Shown: piece after piece, positions 37,370 to 46,595 of the stretch
Layout of the letters: the number at the start of each line of letters is the position of its first letter
Numbering within the stretch: the first letter of the stretch is position 1
DNA from: Vibrio tubiashii
GTDB lineage: Bacteria > Pseudomonadota > Gammaproteobacteria > Enterobacterales > Vibrionaceae
Direction: 5' to 3'
DNA length: 64,000 nt
NCBI GenBank assembly: GCA_000775715.1
Contig: JRWQ01000011.1
Location: forward strand, 434,001 to 498,000
Translations under genes and position numbers: made by a program
Notes under the pieces: model-generated
Database searches by the model: none
The model's input: the letters and a program-made list of their open reading frames with translations, nothing else
What the model was told of the DNA's origin: nothing

Positions 37370-38458
37370 ATGAGTCTTATCAAACAATCTCTTAAAAGAG
37401 TGTTAAAAGGAACCGCGGTCGTTGCTGCATTAGCTATGGTAGCGACAACTGCAACAGCAGCTGACAAAGTGTACCGCTTAAAACTTGCTGAAACATGGGG
37501 ACCAAATTTCCCTGTATTCGGTGATGCGACGAAGAATATGGCTGCGATGGCAGAGAAAATGTCAAACGGTCGCCTGCAAATTCGTATTGATTCTGCCAAC
37601 AAACATAAAGCACCTCTGGGTGTATTTGATATGGTGAAATCTGGCCAGTACGACATGGGGCACTCAGCTTCTTACTACTGGAAAGGTAAAGTGCCAAATA
37701 CTCTATACTTCACTTCAATGCCATTTGGTATGACGCCGGCTGAGCAGTACGCATGGTTCTATCACGGTGGTGGTATGGAGTTGATGGAGAAGGTTTACAC
37801 TCCACATAACCTAATGTCATTCCCTGGTGGTAACACGGATATTCAGATGGGTGGTTGGTTTCAAAAAGAGATCAACTCAGTTGAGGACTTACAAGGTTTG
37901 AAAATGCGCATTCCGGGTTTTGCAGGTGAGATCCTTGCAGACCTTGGCGCTAAACCAACCAACATTGCCCCGGGTGAGTTATACACTTCTCTAGAGCGTC
38001 GCACGATTGATGCGTTAGAGTGGGTTGGTCCTTCACTTGACCTTCGCATGGGTTTCCACAAGATTGCACCTTACTACTACACAGGTTGGCATGAGCCAGC
38101 GACTGAGCTTCAATTCTTAGTTAATGCTCGCACTTGGAAACGTCTACCTGAAGATCTGCAAGAGATCCTACGTGTTGCAATGCGCACAGCCGCTTACGAT
38201 ATGTATGCACAAGCTACGCATGAAAGTGGCAAAAACTGGGTTTCTATTAAGACTGAATATCCTAACGTTCAAGTTAAAGACTTCCCAGCAGACGTAATTA
38301 GTGCGTTAAAAGCATCAAACGATAAACTTCTAAAAGAACGTGCAGCAGAAGATGAGCTAGCGGCAGAGATTCAAAAATCTCAAGCAGACTATCTCAAGCA
38401 GGTGCGCTCGTGGACTGACATTTCACACCGCGCTTACCTAAACAGCCAAGCACAATAA
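37370..38458 (+). CDS. dctP: TRAP transporter solute-binding protein (2-oxo-acid type)
   Basis: A 362-residue periplasmic binding protein with a signal peptide (about 1-31, ending TATAAD). The segment IDALEWVGPSLDLRMGFHK followed by YYYTGWHEPATELQF closely resembles TakP-type proteins that bind 2-oxo monocarboxylates, so pyruvate-like acids are a better guess than C4-dicarboxylates. AAAGGA seven bases before the ATG at 37370 is preferred to the GTG at 37364. It heads the dctP-dctQ-dctM operon. Confidence 0.88.
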   Translation: MSLIKQSLKRVLKGTAVVAALAMVATTATAADKVYRLKLAETWGPNFPVFGDATKNMAAMAEKMSNGRLQIRIDSANKHKAPLGVFDMVKSGQYDMGHSASYYWKGKVPNTLYFTSMPFGMTPAEQYAWFYHGGGMELMEKVYTPHNLMSFPGGNTDIQMGGWFQKEINSVEDLQGLKMRIPGFAGEILADLGAKPTNIAPGELYTSLERRTIDALEWVGPSLDLRMGFHKIAPYYYTGWHEPATELQFLVNARTWKRLPEDLQEILRVAMRTAAYDMYAQATHESGKNWVSIKTEYPNVQVKDFPADVISALKASNDKLLKERAAEDELAAEIQKSQADYLKQVRSWTDISHRAYLNSQAQ

Positions 38459-38471
38459 TTACAATAAATCC

Positions 38472-38545
38472 TAGGTGACAGCGTCACCTATGGTTAAGCC
38501 CAAGAAAACTATTTATAACAAGCGCCACTTGATATCGAGTGGCGC
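38472..38545 (+). promoter_or_regulatory. Two hairpins between dctP and dctQ
   Basis: TAGGTGAC / GTCACCTA (38472-38490) and GCGCCACT / AGTGGCGC (38522-38545) are both perfect and lack T-runs. Such hairpins often stabilise the message of the binding protein so that it exceeds the permease. A triple AAATTC repeat follows (38547-38564). Confidence 0.55.
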
Positions 38546-38576
38546 AAATTCAAATTCAAATTCCATGGAGTAGGGA

Positions 38577-39110
38577 ATGAGAAGCCTAATTTATGTTGAG
38601 CGAGGATTTAATCGCTTTGGTGACTTCCTAGGATGGTTATCAAGCATTTTGTTCATCTTGCTACTAGCGAACGTAGTGTATGACGTTGTCATGCGTTATG
38701 CCTTCAATGATGTGTCCATAGCGTTTCAGGAAATGGAGTGGCACTTATTCTCAGCGGTATTCCTACTTGGTGTCCCATATGCGATTAAGGCGGGAGGGCA
38801 CGTTCGAGTGGACCTGTTTTATGAGCGTCTATCGAATAAGGCTCAAGCAATTATTGATCTGCTTGGGACACTGTTTTTCCTTTTCCCATTTTGTTTGCTG
38901 GTGGCCTACTACGGTATTGACTTCGCGAAGGAGAGTTATGCCTTAGGAGAAACATCAGGAGACCCAGGCGGCTTGCCTTACCGCTGGATTATTAAAGCGA
39001 TGATTCCTTTATCTTTCTTCTTTATGGCAATCAGTGGGGTAGGCTTACTGCTTCACTCACTGAACAAAATTGTTAACCCACACTTAATTTATTCTCAAGA
39101 GCAAAAATAA
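38577..39110 (+). CDS. dctQ: TRAP transporter small permease subunit
   Basis: A 177-residue inner-membrane protein with four hydrophobic helices (about 18-40, 53-70, 90-112 and 138-160), the usual DctQ layout. The conserved EMEWHLFSAVFLLGVPYAIK stretch is present. GGAG lies before the ATG. Ten bases separate it from dctM. With DctM it forms the sodium-driven membrane complex that receives substrate from the binding protein. Confidence 0.92.
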   Translation: MRSLIYVERGFNRFGDFLGWLSSILFILLLANVVYDVVMRYAFNDVSIAFQEMEWHLFSAVFLLGVPYAIKAGGHVRVDLFYERLSNKAQAIIDLLGTLFFLFPFCLLVAYYGIDFAKESYALGETSGDPGGLPYRWIIKAMIPLSFFFMAISGVGLLLHSLNKIVNPHLIYSQEQK

Positions 39111-39120
39111 GGAGGCGACA

Positions 39121-40404
39121 ATGGTCGGTATTGTAATGTTTTTCGTTGCCTTGTTTGCTTTGCTACTTGGCTTCCCGGTTGCGTTTACCTTTGGTGGTAT
39201 TGCACTAATATTTGGTGTTTGGGCAGAAGGCATGGATATGTTTGCCTTTATGCCATACAGAATCCAGTCGATTATGGAAAACACCGTTCTAATGGCGGTT
39301 CCTCTGTTTGTTTTTATGGGGTTAGTGCTGCAAAAGACGCGTCTTGCGGAGCAGTTGCTAGAGTCGATGGGCAAACTGTTTGGCGGTGTTCGTGGTGGTA
39401 TCGCTATCTCTACTGTATTAGTAGGTGCGCTGCTTGCTGCGTCTACGGGTGTGGTTGGTGCTTCTGTTGTCGCAATGGGGTTAATCTCACTGCCCGTAAT
39501 GCTCAAGTATAATTACGACAAAGGACTTGCCTGCGGCACTATTTGTGCGTCAGGAACCTTAGGTCAGATTATCCCACCTTCTATCGTGCTTATCCTATTG
39601 GGTGATGTACTTGGCGTCCCTGTGGGGGACTTGTTTCAAGCAGCGATTTGGCCAGGGCTAGTTCTGGTCGGTGCCTATGTCGTTTACATACTGATCTATG
39701 CCAAGCTGAACCCAGAAGCAGCGCAGCCTATTCCGAGTGACGAGAACGTCAGCCGTAAACAAGAGGTCATCACTGCGCTAAAAGCGGTTATACCACCGCT
39801 GGCATTGATTGTGGTTGTACTTGGTTCAATCTTTGCCGGTGTGGCAACGCCGACAGAATCAGCCGCGCTGGGTGGCGCCGGAGCTATCGTGCTCGCGCTT
39901 CTATACAGACAGTTTAGCTGGTCAATGGTGTATGAGGCGTCTAAAGAAACGGTAAAAGTTACCGCTATGGTGTTTGCGATCTTGCTGGGTGCGACCGCGT
40001 TCTCCATGGCGTTCACCTACACAGGCGGTGACTACTTAGTTGAAGAGTGGATGCTGCAAATTCCAGGTGATAAATGGGGCTTCTTGATCATCACTATGTT
40101 GGTTATTTTAGTTCTTGGCTTTTTCATCGATTTCGTAGAGATCTGTTTCATCATTGTGCCGATTTTAGCTCCGGTCGCTGAAATCATGGGTATCAACATG
40201 ACATGGTTTGCGATTTTGGTGGCGATGAACCTCCAGACCTCCTTCTTAACCCCGCCATTTGGTTTCAGCCTGTTCTATTTGAAAGGAGTAGCGCCAAAAG
40301 GGGTGACGACTAGAGATATCTACCGAGGTGTCATGCCATTCATTGCAATCCAGATATTGGTACTGGCATCTTTGCTTGTATTCCCTGGATTCTACGGAAT
40401 GTGA
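39121..40404 (+). CDS. dctM: TRAP transporter large permease subunit
   Basis: A 427-residue inner-membrane protein with about twelve hydrophobic segments. Conserved motifs are GASVVAMGLISLPVMLKYNYD, GTICASGTLGQIIPPSIVLI and FLTPPFGFSLFYLKG. A perfect AAGGAGG site precedes the ATG. A strong terminator hairpin downstream separates the transport genes from the two-component genes. Confidence 0.94.
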   Translation: MVGIVMFFVALFALLLGFPVAFTFGGIALIFGVWAEGMDMFAFMPYRIQSIMENTVLMAVPLFVFMGLVLQKTRLAEQLLESMGKLFGGVRGGIAISTVLVGALLAASTGVVGASVVAMGLISLPVMLKYNYDKGLACGTICASGTLGQIIPPSIVLILLGDVLGVPVGDLFQAAIWPGLVLVGAYVVYILIYAKLNPEAAQPIPSDENVSRKQEVITALKAVIPPLALIVVVLGSIFAGVATPTESAALGGAGAIVLALLYRQFSWSMVYEASKETVKVTAMVFAILLGATAFSMAFTYTGGDYLVEEWMLQIPGDKWGFLIITMLVILVLGFFIDFVEICFIIVPILAPVAEIMGINMTWFAILVAMNLQTSFLTPPFGFSLFYLKGVAPKGVTTRDIYRGVMPFIAIQILVLASLLVFPGFYGM

Positions 40405-40444
40405 TCGTCTAGTTACGAAAAATTAACAACTCCTGTTAAAGTGG

Positions 40445-40476
40445 GGCTGCTTGCCAATGTGCAAGCAGCCTTTGTT
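40445..40476 (+). terminator. Terminator after dctM
   Basis: GGCTGCTTGC / GCAAGCAGCC stem with a six-base loop, followed by TTTGTTGTT. Confidence 0.85.
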
Positions 40477-40493
40477 GTTATTGGGGGAAAGGA

Positions 40494-41855
40494 ATGCCTC
40501 TACAAGCCAAATTGATATTGCTTAGTCTGTTGCCCTTGTTACTGGTTACAGCGTTGACCAGTTGGATCTCGATACATCAATCAAAAACGTTGGGTGAGAA
40601 AGAGGTCCAGATTTTTGAAGACGGATTGATTCGTTCCAAAGAGACCGCACTGAAAGACAAAGTTGATCTGGCATTTGATGCGATTGCGCATATTTATAAC
40701 GATGATAGCTTATCTGAAGAAGTGGCCAAACAGCAGGTCAAAGCGGTTCTGACCAAACTTCGTTACGGCAAAGATAAAGATGGCTATTTCTTTGCCTATG
40801 ACGAATCAGGTACCAACCTTGTTCACCCCATTATGCCTGATCTGATTGGCAAGAATCTTATAGACCTAAGAGATAAAAATGGTGATTTAGTTATCGAAGA
40901 GCTCCTCGAACAAGCACAACGTGGTGGTGGTTTTCACCGTTATTTGTGGCAAAAACCATCGACAGGAGAGAATGTGACTAAATTGAGCTATGCCGCTTGG
41001 TTAGATAAATGGAATTGGATGATTGGCACTGGTCTTTATATTGAAGACATTACCAACGAGGTCACTAACCTGAAACAAGAGGTACGTAAGAACATCGAAA
41101 CGACCTTTTTTTCAGTGATTGTGATTATGATTGTGACTGTTGGCGTTATCGTCGTCATTACATTAGCGGTTAATCTTCACGAACACCGCTTAGCTGACCG
41201 AAGCCTCAAAGAGCTTGCGCACAAAACGGTGATGTTCCAAGAAGATGAGAAGAAGCACCTTGCTAGAGAGCTTCATGATGGTATCAACCAATTACTTGTT
41301 TCCAGTAAATGTCATTTAGAGTTACTGTCAAACAAGATCACCGATGCTCCATTGCAGCAGCACTTGATTAAGTCACAACAGTCGCTTTCTACGGCAATTA
41401 ATGAAGTACGCCATATTTCGCACAACTTGCGTCCAAGTGCACTAGATGATATTGGGCTTGAAGCGGCAATTAATACCTTGCTTCAAGATTTTAAATCTCA
41501 CTCAGGGATAGAAGTGGAAGCTTCTCTGATAACCGATCCCGGTAAGCTTAAGTCAGAGATGGCAACCACCATGTATCGCGTGGCGCAAGAATCGTTGACT
41601 AATATTGAAAAGCACGCGTCGGCAAATACGGTCAGTGTGATCATGCATCAAATGGGCAATATGCTTCAGTTAATCATTAGGGATGATGGTGTCGGATTTG
41701 ATGTTAATGCTGCGCTTCGCAAAAGTGGTATTGGTCTGCGCAATATGCGAGAAAGGGTTGAGTTCATTGGTGGTGAGTTTGAGATAGAGAGCGAGCCAGG
41801 ATTTGGAACAGAGATTACGGTGTTACTTGAATTAGATGGATTAGTTTATGGATGA
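40494..41855 (+). CDS. Cache-domain sensor histidine kinase, NarX/HisKA_3 type
   Basis: A 453-residue membrane kinase. Helix 1 (about 6-25) and helix 2 (about 207-230) frame a periplasmic single-Cache domain (KDGYFFAYDESGTNLVHPI, then WNWMIGTGLYIEDI), which typically binds small organic acids. The cytoplasmic part has the HisKA_3 phosphorylation site in EKKHLARELHDGINQLLVSS and an HATPase domain (GVGFDVNAALRKSGIGLRNM). The start overlaps a GGGGAAAGG site. It overlaps the response regulator gene by eight bases and lies next to the TRAP operon, which it probably controls by sensing the same substrate. Confidence 0.9.
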   Translation: MPLQAKLILLSLLPLLLVTALTSWISIHQSKTLGEKEVQIFEDGLIRSKETALKDKVDLAFDAIAHIYNDDSLSEEVAKQQVKAVLTKLRYGKDKDGYFFAYDESGTNLVHPIMPDLIGKNLIDLRDKNGDLVIEELLEQAQRGGGFHRYLWQKPSTGENVTKLSYAAWLDKWNWMIGTGLYIEDITNEVTNLKQEVRKNIETTFFSVIVIMIVTVGVIVVITLAVNLHEHRLADRSLKELAHKTVMFQEDEKKHLARELHDGINQLLVSSKCHLELLSNKITDAPLQQHLIKSQQSLSTAINEVRHISHNLRPSALDDIGLEAAINTLLQDFKSHSGIEVEASLITDPGKLKSEMATTMYRVAQESLTNIEKHASANTVSVIMHQMGNMLQLIIRDDGVGFDVNAALRKSGIGLRNMRERVEFIGGEFEIESEPGFGTEITVLLELDGLVYG

Positions 41856-42486
41856 GCCAATTAGAGTGGTGATTGTCGACGACCACCAAGTGGTACTGGA
41901 TGGATTTATCGCCCGTTTACAAACTGAACCTGAGATTGATGTGGTCGGTTCAGCGAGCAATGGCGTTGAGGCAATTGATGTCGTCAAATCGCTTAAGCCC
42001 GATGTCGTATTGATGGACGTTAGTATGCCTTTGATGAACGGTATTGACGCGACTCGAGTGATTAAAGAGTCCATGCCAGAGATAAAAGTGCTCATGTTGA
42101 CGATGCATGATAACCGAGAGTACATCATGAAGGTGATGCAGGTTGGGGCAGTTGGCTATATGCTCAAAGAGATCTGTGCAAGGCGTATGGTGCAAGCGAT
42201 TAAAACGGTTTATCAAGGCTCAACTTACTTCTGTGAGTCAGTGACTCAAACCTTGTTTTCGCAAGAGGTGGTGCCAGTGGCTGCAAAGCCAAACCCACTT
42301 AGCCGCCGCGAAGAGGCGATACTTAAACTGGTTGCCGAGGGAAATAGCAGTAAAAAGATTGCCTCTATCCTTAACATTAGCTATCGAACCGTTGAGACCC
42401 ACAGACAAAATATTAAGCACAAACTTGATCTGCACAGCACGGCAGAACTCGCTAAATACGCGATTGAGCAGGGCATCCTAGCTTAG
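41848..42486 (+). CDS. LuxR/NarL-type response regulator
   Basis: A 212-residue regulator with a receiver (acidic D11/D12, phosphoacceptor D57 in VVLMDVSMPLMNG, K107) and a LuxR-type helix-turn-helix (LSRREEAILKLVAEGNSSKK, then SYRTVETHRQNIKHKL). It overlaps the Cache kinase gene, its obvious partner. The TACGTA repeats upstream of dctP are a candidate operator. Confidence 0.93.
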   Translation: MDEPIRVVIVDDHQVVLDGFIARLQTEPEIDVVGSASNGVEAIDVVKSLKPDVVLMDVSMPLMNGIDATRVIKESMPEIKVLMLTMHDNREYIMKVMQVGAVGYMLKEICARRMVQAIKTVYQGSTYFCESVTQTLFSQEVVPVAAKPNPLSRREEAILKLVAEGNSSKKIASILNISYRTVETHRQNIKHKLDLHSTAELAKYAIEQGILA

Positions 42487-42591
42487 GTTATTGCTAATCA
42501 ACATCGTCGATTAATAGTATAGAAAGCAACGATTGTACCCGCAGGCTCCTGCTAGGTAATCTTAATCACAACAACACATTAAGTATTTTTG

Positions 42592-42607
42592 TTGTGTGTA
42601 TATACAG
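42592..42607. promoter_or_regulatory. Weak second LexA-like site
   Basis: TTGT-N8-ACAG with an AT-rich core, one base off the CTGT-N8-ACAG consensus, 48 bp upstream of the strong site. Confidence 0.35.
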
Positions 42608-42613
42608 TATTTC

Positions 42614-42641
42614 TTGATCTCTCTAAATGATGATCTATACT
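42614..42641 (+). promoter_or_regulatory. Sigma-70 promoter of the SOS gene
   Basis: -35 TTGATC (42614-42619), a 16-bp spacer and -10 TATACT (42636-42641). The -10 element overlaps the LexA box, the arrangement expected for repression. Confidence 0.6.
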
Positions 42642-42655
42642 GTATGTAGATACAG
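42640..42655. promoter_or_regulatory. LexA (SOS) box
   Basis: CTGTATGTAGATACAG is a perfect CTGT-N8-ACAG LexA operator, 18 bp before the start codon of the next gene. Confidence 0.85.
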
Positions 42656-42673
42656 GTGATTGGGAGGTGTACT

Positions 42674-42895
42674 ATGTTGTTAGAAACAATTGAACGCGTT
42701 AACCGCCTACGTCAACAAGCGTTGTCTGATCCAGAGTTTATCCAATCAGCAAAAGCTCATGAAAAGGCATTAAATGAGCAGCAATACCATTATGCTGCAA
42801 AGTCGAAAAACTCAAAGCAGAGAAAAGATCGTAGCTTGGCAGATATTTATCAACAAGCTGAGTTTGGCCAACGAGCGGATAGCTCAAAACATTGA
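42674..42895 (+). CDS. SOS-regulated small hypothetical protein
   Basis: A 73-residue, highly charged and probably helical protein (MLLETIERVNRLRQQALSD..., then a basic KNSKQRKDRS stretch). GGGAGG seven bases before 42674 decides the start. The LexA box and overlapping promoter directly upstream predict induction by DNA damage. There is no membrane segment or signal. I do not recognise the family; small SOS proteins often inhibit division or modulate repair, but nothing in the sequence proves this. Confidence 0.75.
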   Translation: MLLETIERVNRLRQQALSDPEFIQSAKAHEKALNEQQYHYAAKSKNSKQRKDRSLADIYQQAEFGQRADSSKH

Positions 42896-42906
42896 TTTTC
42901 ATGAAC

Positions 42907-42932
42907 GAAAGCAGCCTCAGGGCTGCTTTTTT
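42907..42932 (+). terminator. Terminator of the SOS gene
   Basis: AAAGCAGCC / GGCTGCTTT stem followed by T-rich DNA. Confidence 0.88.
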
Positions 42933-42939
42933 AATCGGT

Positions 42940-42966
42940 AAAAAAACGGTCGCGTTTCAGCGACCA
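42940..42966 (-). terminator. Orphan terminator facing left
   Basis: GGTCGC / GCGACC hairpin with a six-base loop; on the minus strand it is followed by T7. No minus-strand gene lies to its right before 44855, so it may end a small RNA. Confidence 0.5.
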
Positions 42967-43369
42967 TACAAACAGGAAGTATTGGATACCAGTAGAAGGC
43001 ATATTGCTATTAAATGCCTACTGTTTAAGCATAGGTTAAATTGAAGACTGCGTGCTGAATAGATAGGGGTGCATCAGGACTTTGTGCCATTTATATTGAA
43101 TGATATTGTTAAATTACCTTTGGTTTATGTGTTTTGTATTTGTCTTTTTTTGGATTTATATTCTATAAAATGGTTGATCTTTAAGTTTTAATGTCCGTTT
43201 TTAATGATTTGTTTGATATATAAATCTTATCTCAAGGGCCGTGATTTGATCGATGACAATGAAAGTTATGATTTGGTAGTTATATGTGAGATCTAACTCA
43301 CACCATGCCTGCCTAATCAATGAGTTTCGTCGTAAAATTATGGCCCCTGACCTGTTCCCCGGAAACAAC
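42967..43369. other. AT-rich non-coding region before the antiporter
   Basis: No protein gene seen. A hairpin CAGTAG-aa-GGCAT / ATGCC-TACTG lies at about 42990-43022. The minus strand could carry a small RNA ending at the orphan terminator (42940-42966). The right part should contain the antiporter promoter. Confidence 0.35.
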
Positions 43370-44788
43370 ATGAATAATAAGCTTGGATTGACTTCTCTCA
43401 CGGCGATTGTCATAGGCTCGATGATTGGCGCGGGTGTTTTTAGCCTGCCACAAAATATGGCCTCAGTGGCAAGCCCTGCTGCAGTGCTAATCGGTTGGAC
43501 GATAACTGGCGTAGGGATGATTTTTCTGGCGCTCTCATTTCAGAAGTTAGCCGCGCATCGTCCGCATGTTGATAGCGGTGTGTTTGGTTATGCCAAAGAA
43601 GGTTTTGGGGACTTTGTGGGCTTTTGCTCAGCTTGGGGCTATTGGCTAAGTGCCATGTTAGCTAATGTCTCTTATCTGGTGATCGTTTTCAGTACCCTTG
43701 GCATGTTATTCGACACGCCTGACAACGTAATTTTTGGCCAAGGAAATACATTAGTCTCTATTGCTGGGGCATCTTGTCTACTCTGGTTAGTACATGCCTT
43801 GGTGCTACGGGGTGTGCAGACAGCCGCCATGATAAATATGGTGACTACATTTGCTAAACTAGTGCCTCTGTTCATTTTCATTGTGTGTGCCGCATTTGCG
43901 TTTAGCTGGAATACCTTCACCTTTGACTTTACTGGTCTCCATTTTGGCGAAGGGAATGGTCTGATTTCGCAAGTTAAGAGCACAATGCTTGTTACTGTAT
44001 GGGTTTTCATTGGTATTGAAGGCGCCGTAGTGGTTTCCAGTCGTGCCAAGAACCGTAAAGACATTGGTCGTGCGACCATCCTTGGTCTACTCACTGCACT
44101 TGCGATATATGTGTTTGTTACGCTGCTTTCTATGGGCGTAGTAAAGCCGGTAGAGCTAGCAGGGTATCAAAACCCGTCAATGGCCAAAGTGCTGACTGAT
44201 ATACTTGGCCCTTGGGGGCAGTACATTATAAGTGCGGGTTTATTAATTTCGGTTTGCGGTGCTTTCTTGAGTTGGACTGTCCTTGCTTCTGAAGCGCCAT
44301 ACCTTTGTGCTAAAGAGAAGATGTTTCCAAAGCGTTACGCCGAGCTAAATAAAGCCGGTAGCCCAGTTAAACCGCTTTTGTTGACCAATGTTTGTATTCA
44401 AATCTCGCTGATCTGTGTGATGTTCGTTGGCAGTACTTACGAAACCTTGCTTATTATCGCCTCAGAAATGATTTTGGTGCCTTACTTCTTGGTCGGAGCG
44501 TTCGTTCTGAAAATTGCAATTGAGGAGAAAAACAAGGGCAGTTTACTTGGTGTTGGCATTGGTGCGACGCTTTACGGTATCTGGCTCCTTTATGCGTCGG
44601 GTTTAAGTTACTTGTTGTTATCGACGATATTGTATTTGCCTGGGGTCTACTTTTACATTCAAGCTAAGAGAGAGCAGGGGATTAACCCGTTTAAAGGGAG
44701 AGAAAAAATCGGTGCGAGCATACTAGGTCTAACTGCGGTACTGACAGTGAGCCTGATCTGGGAAGGAAGTATAAATATCGTTTTTTAG
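43370..44788 (+). CDS. APC-family basic amino acid antiporter (ArcD-like)
   Basis: A 472-residue inner-membrane transporter with about twelve helices. The N-terminus LGLTSLTAIVIGSMIGAGVFSLPQNMA matches arginine/ornithine and related basic amino acid/polyamine antiporters. GGA eight bases upstream of 43370 gives a better start than the frame from 43286, whose extra residues are polar and unlike the family. No arginine deiminase genes are nearby, so the exact exchange pair is open. Confidence 0.8.
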   Translation: MNNKLGLTSLTAIVIGSMIGAGVFSLPQNMASVASPAAVLIGWTITGVGMIFLALSFQKLAAHRPHVDSGVFGYAKEGFGDFVGFCSAWGYWLSAMLANVSYLVIVFSTLGMLFDTPDNVIFGQGNTLVSIAGASCLLWLVHALVLRGVQTAAMINMVTTFAKLVPLFIFIVCAAFAFSWNTFTFDFTGLHFGEGNGLISQVKSTMLVTVWVFIGIEGAVVVSSRAKNRKDIGRATILGLLTALAIYVFVTLLSMGVVKPVELAGYQNPSMAKVLTDILGPWGQYIISAGLLISVCGAFLSWTVLASEAPYLCAKEKMFPKRYAELNKAGSPVKPLLLTNVCIQISLICVMFVGSTYETLLIIASEMILVPYFLVGAFVLKIAIEEKNKGSLLGVGIGATLYGIWLLYASGLSYLLLSTILYLPGVYFYIQAKREQGINPFKGREKIGASILGLTAVLTVSLIWEGSINIVF

Positions 44789-44824
44789 AGTTCAGCCTTA
44801 CTCAGTGTAGGGCTAACTCTGTTT
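44788..44824. terminator. Imperfect terminator hairpin
   Basis: AGTTCAGCCTTAC / GTAGGGCTAACT with mismatches, followed by TCTGTTT, between convergent genes. Confidence 0.5.
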
Positions 44825-44854
44825 GTCTTAATTTTTCTTGCCAGTCGTTATGTG

Positions 44855-45823
44855 TTACGCAGTTATCAACCCAAGACCCAATAAGATTAAGACTCCAATA
44901 GTACAAGTGATAGTAGATAGGACTGTTGTGAGTGCAATCATGTTTGCTGCTAGAGTTGCATTACCTCCCATAGAGCGTGCCATAACATAGCTTGCCGCGG
45001 CGACAGGCGAGGCGTTCATAAAGAATAGAATTCCTAGCTCTAGCCCCCTGAAGCCCAGCCAGTATGCACCTCCAGTAATAAGTATAGGAGCCAAAATAAG
45101 CTTGTTATAACTGGCGAACCATGACGGTCTCGCTTCTCTTTTTAGTGAACTTAAGTCTAGCGACCCGCCTGTGCATAATAGTGCCAACGGTAAGGTCATT
45201 TTAGCTAAGTAATTTCCGGCTTCAATAGCAATATTGGGCACTGGAATTGAAAGAACATAGACTAAAATACCGAGTAAAATCGAGATGATTAGCGGGTTCT
45301 TGGTCAATGTGGAAATCATCATCTGACCAACGCTCTCGCCTGATTCTCCACCAGACGGTGTTAAGCAGATAACTGCGAGTATGTTATAGATAAAAGTAGT
45401 AGCAGCCACGTATATTGCGCCTAACGCGATTCCCTGTTCACCAAAAGCATTGGCAACATATGCGATACCGATAATGCCCGTGTTGGATCTGAAGCTGCCT
45501 TGTATGATCACGCCTTTGTCATCTGATTGAGGGAAGAAACGCTTGACCAATAGCGTACAGATAGCAAAGAAAATAACACTAGAAGCAACACCAAAGGCTA
45601 TAAACCCACTCGCAGAGTAGTAATCAGGTTCAGATACAACGATGCTTAAAAATAACATGGTCGGCAGGGTTACTTTGAAAACCAGTTTTGAACCAATATC
45701 TATAAAATTTTCGTCGATGAGTCCGATACGTTTAAACACAATGCCGAGCAAAAGCATTAGGCAAATAGGGCCAGTAATCGATAGAGAAAATTGCAACTGG
45801 TTGAGAACGTCCATGCGGCACAT
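44855..45823 (-). CDS. AEC-family (auxin efflux carrier-like) transporter
   Basis: A 322-residue inner-membrane carrier with about ten helices arranged in two halves. Conserved pieces include SKLVFKVTLPTMLF, GSFRSNTGIIGI and MTLPLALLCTGGSLDLSSL. Bacterial members export or import organic acids; the substrate is not visible. A second ATG at 45814 is equally likely as the start; neither has a clear ribosome binding site. Confidence 0.82.
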   Translation of the reverse strand: MCRMDVLNQLQFSLSITGPICLMLLLGIVFKRIGLIDENFIDIGSKLVFKVTLPTMLFLSIVVSEPDYYSASGFIAFGVASSVIFFAICTLLVKRFFPQSDDKGVIIQGSFRSNTGIIGIAYVANAFGEQGIALGAIYVAATTFIYNILAVICLTPSGGESGESVGQMMISTLTKNPLIISILLGILVYVLSIPVPNIAIEAGNYLAKMTLPLALLCTGGSLDLSSLKREARPSWFASYNKLILAPILITGGAYWLGFRGLELGILFFMNASPVAAASYVMARSMGGNATLAANMIALTTVLSTITCTIGVLILLGLGLITA

Positions 45824-46027
45824 CAGTCATTATTGGTCAATAGTTACACCATACCAGACTGTAAGTGATTGGGGGATAGAGAATATTTACCGTTATACTT
45901 CAAAATTCTAATAAAATGCCGATATAGGGTTGTTAAAGCATAATGAGTTGTGTTTATCTACACGACTAATAGAATTGAAAGGTATACTTAAAGAAGTACC
46001 TGGCTATGAGTAGCACGGAGCAAAACC

Positions 46028-46384
46028 ATGAGTAGCTATATTCAGAAACGACAATATTACCGTCTGAGGTACCCGAAGCGAGCACGACCATTTGTTAGGC
46101 TTGGTGATGACTTGTTTCAGGTAACTGAAGTCTCAGAAGGGGGTATTCGCATGGTTGTGAGTAACCCTGGTACTCTGTATAAAGGGCTAACGATAAAAGG
46201 TGTGCTCAACCTCAATGATGACAACCTTGTGGAAATTGAAGGGGCAGTACTTCGATTCGACCGTGATGAAGTAATTGTTAAACTTCGTAAAGGTCCCACG
46301 TTCAAAATCATGGTTGATGAACAGCGCAACATCCGTAACAAGTACCCGATATTCTTCGCTAAATTAAGAGAAGCTGCTGCATAG
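46028..46384 (+). CDS. PilZ domain protein
   Basis: A 118-residue single-domain protein predicted to bind cyclic di-GMP. The RxxxR motif is in KRQYYRLRYPKR, and the second loop reads VTEVSEGGIRM, close to the D/NxSxxG consensus but with E for D/N at the first position. It may act as an adaptor for the HD-GYP signalling in this strain. Monocistronic with its own terminator. Confidence 0.82.
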   Translation: MSSYIQKRQYYRLRYPKRARPFVRLGDDLFQVTEVSEGGIRMVVSNPGTLYKGLTIKGVLNLNDDNLVEIEGAVLRFDRDEVIVKLRKGPTFKIMVDEQRNIRNKYPIFFAKLREAAA

Positions 46385-46405
46385 GCTTGGTGGGCGGTTA
46401 AATAG

Positions 46406-46431
46406 AAATGGAGCAGAAATGCTCCATTTTT
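46406..46431 (+). terminator. Terminator of the PilZ gene
   Basis: AAATGGAGC / GCTCCATTT stem with T5. Confidence 0.88.
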
Positions 46432-46595
46432 CGTTTTTCGCCTTGCGTGTTTTCTATAATGAGTGAAAAAGGTGGACAATGTCTTCGCATTGATTCATCC
46501 TGCGTCTCCATTTTATCCAACCTACCAGTGAGACGAAGTGCCTGCTGTTCTCTTAAACAGCCTCCCGTATCTCATTAGCTTATAAGGAGTTCGCC

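Noticed and set aside
37258..37656. Minus-strand frame overlapping dctP
   Set aside because: It is antisense to a clear signal peptide and binding-protein gene and has no recognisable features.
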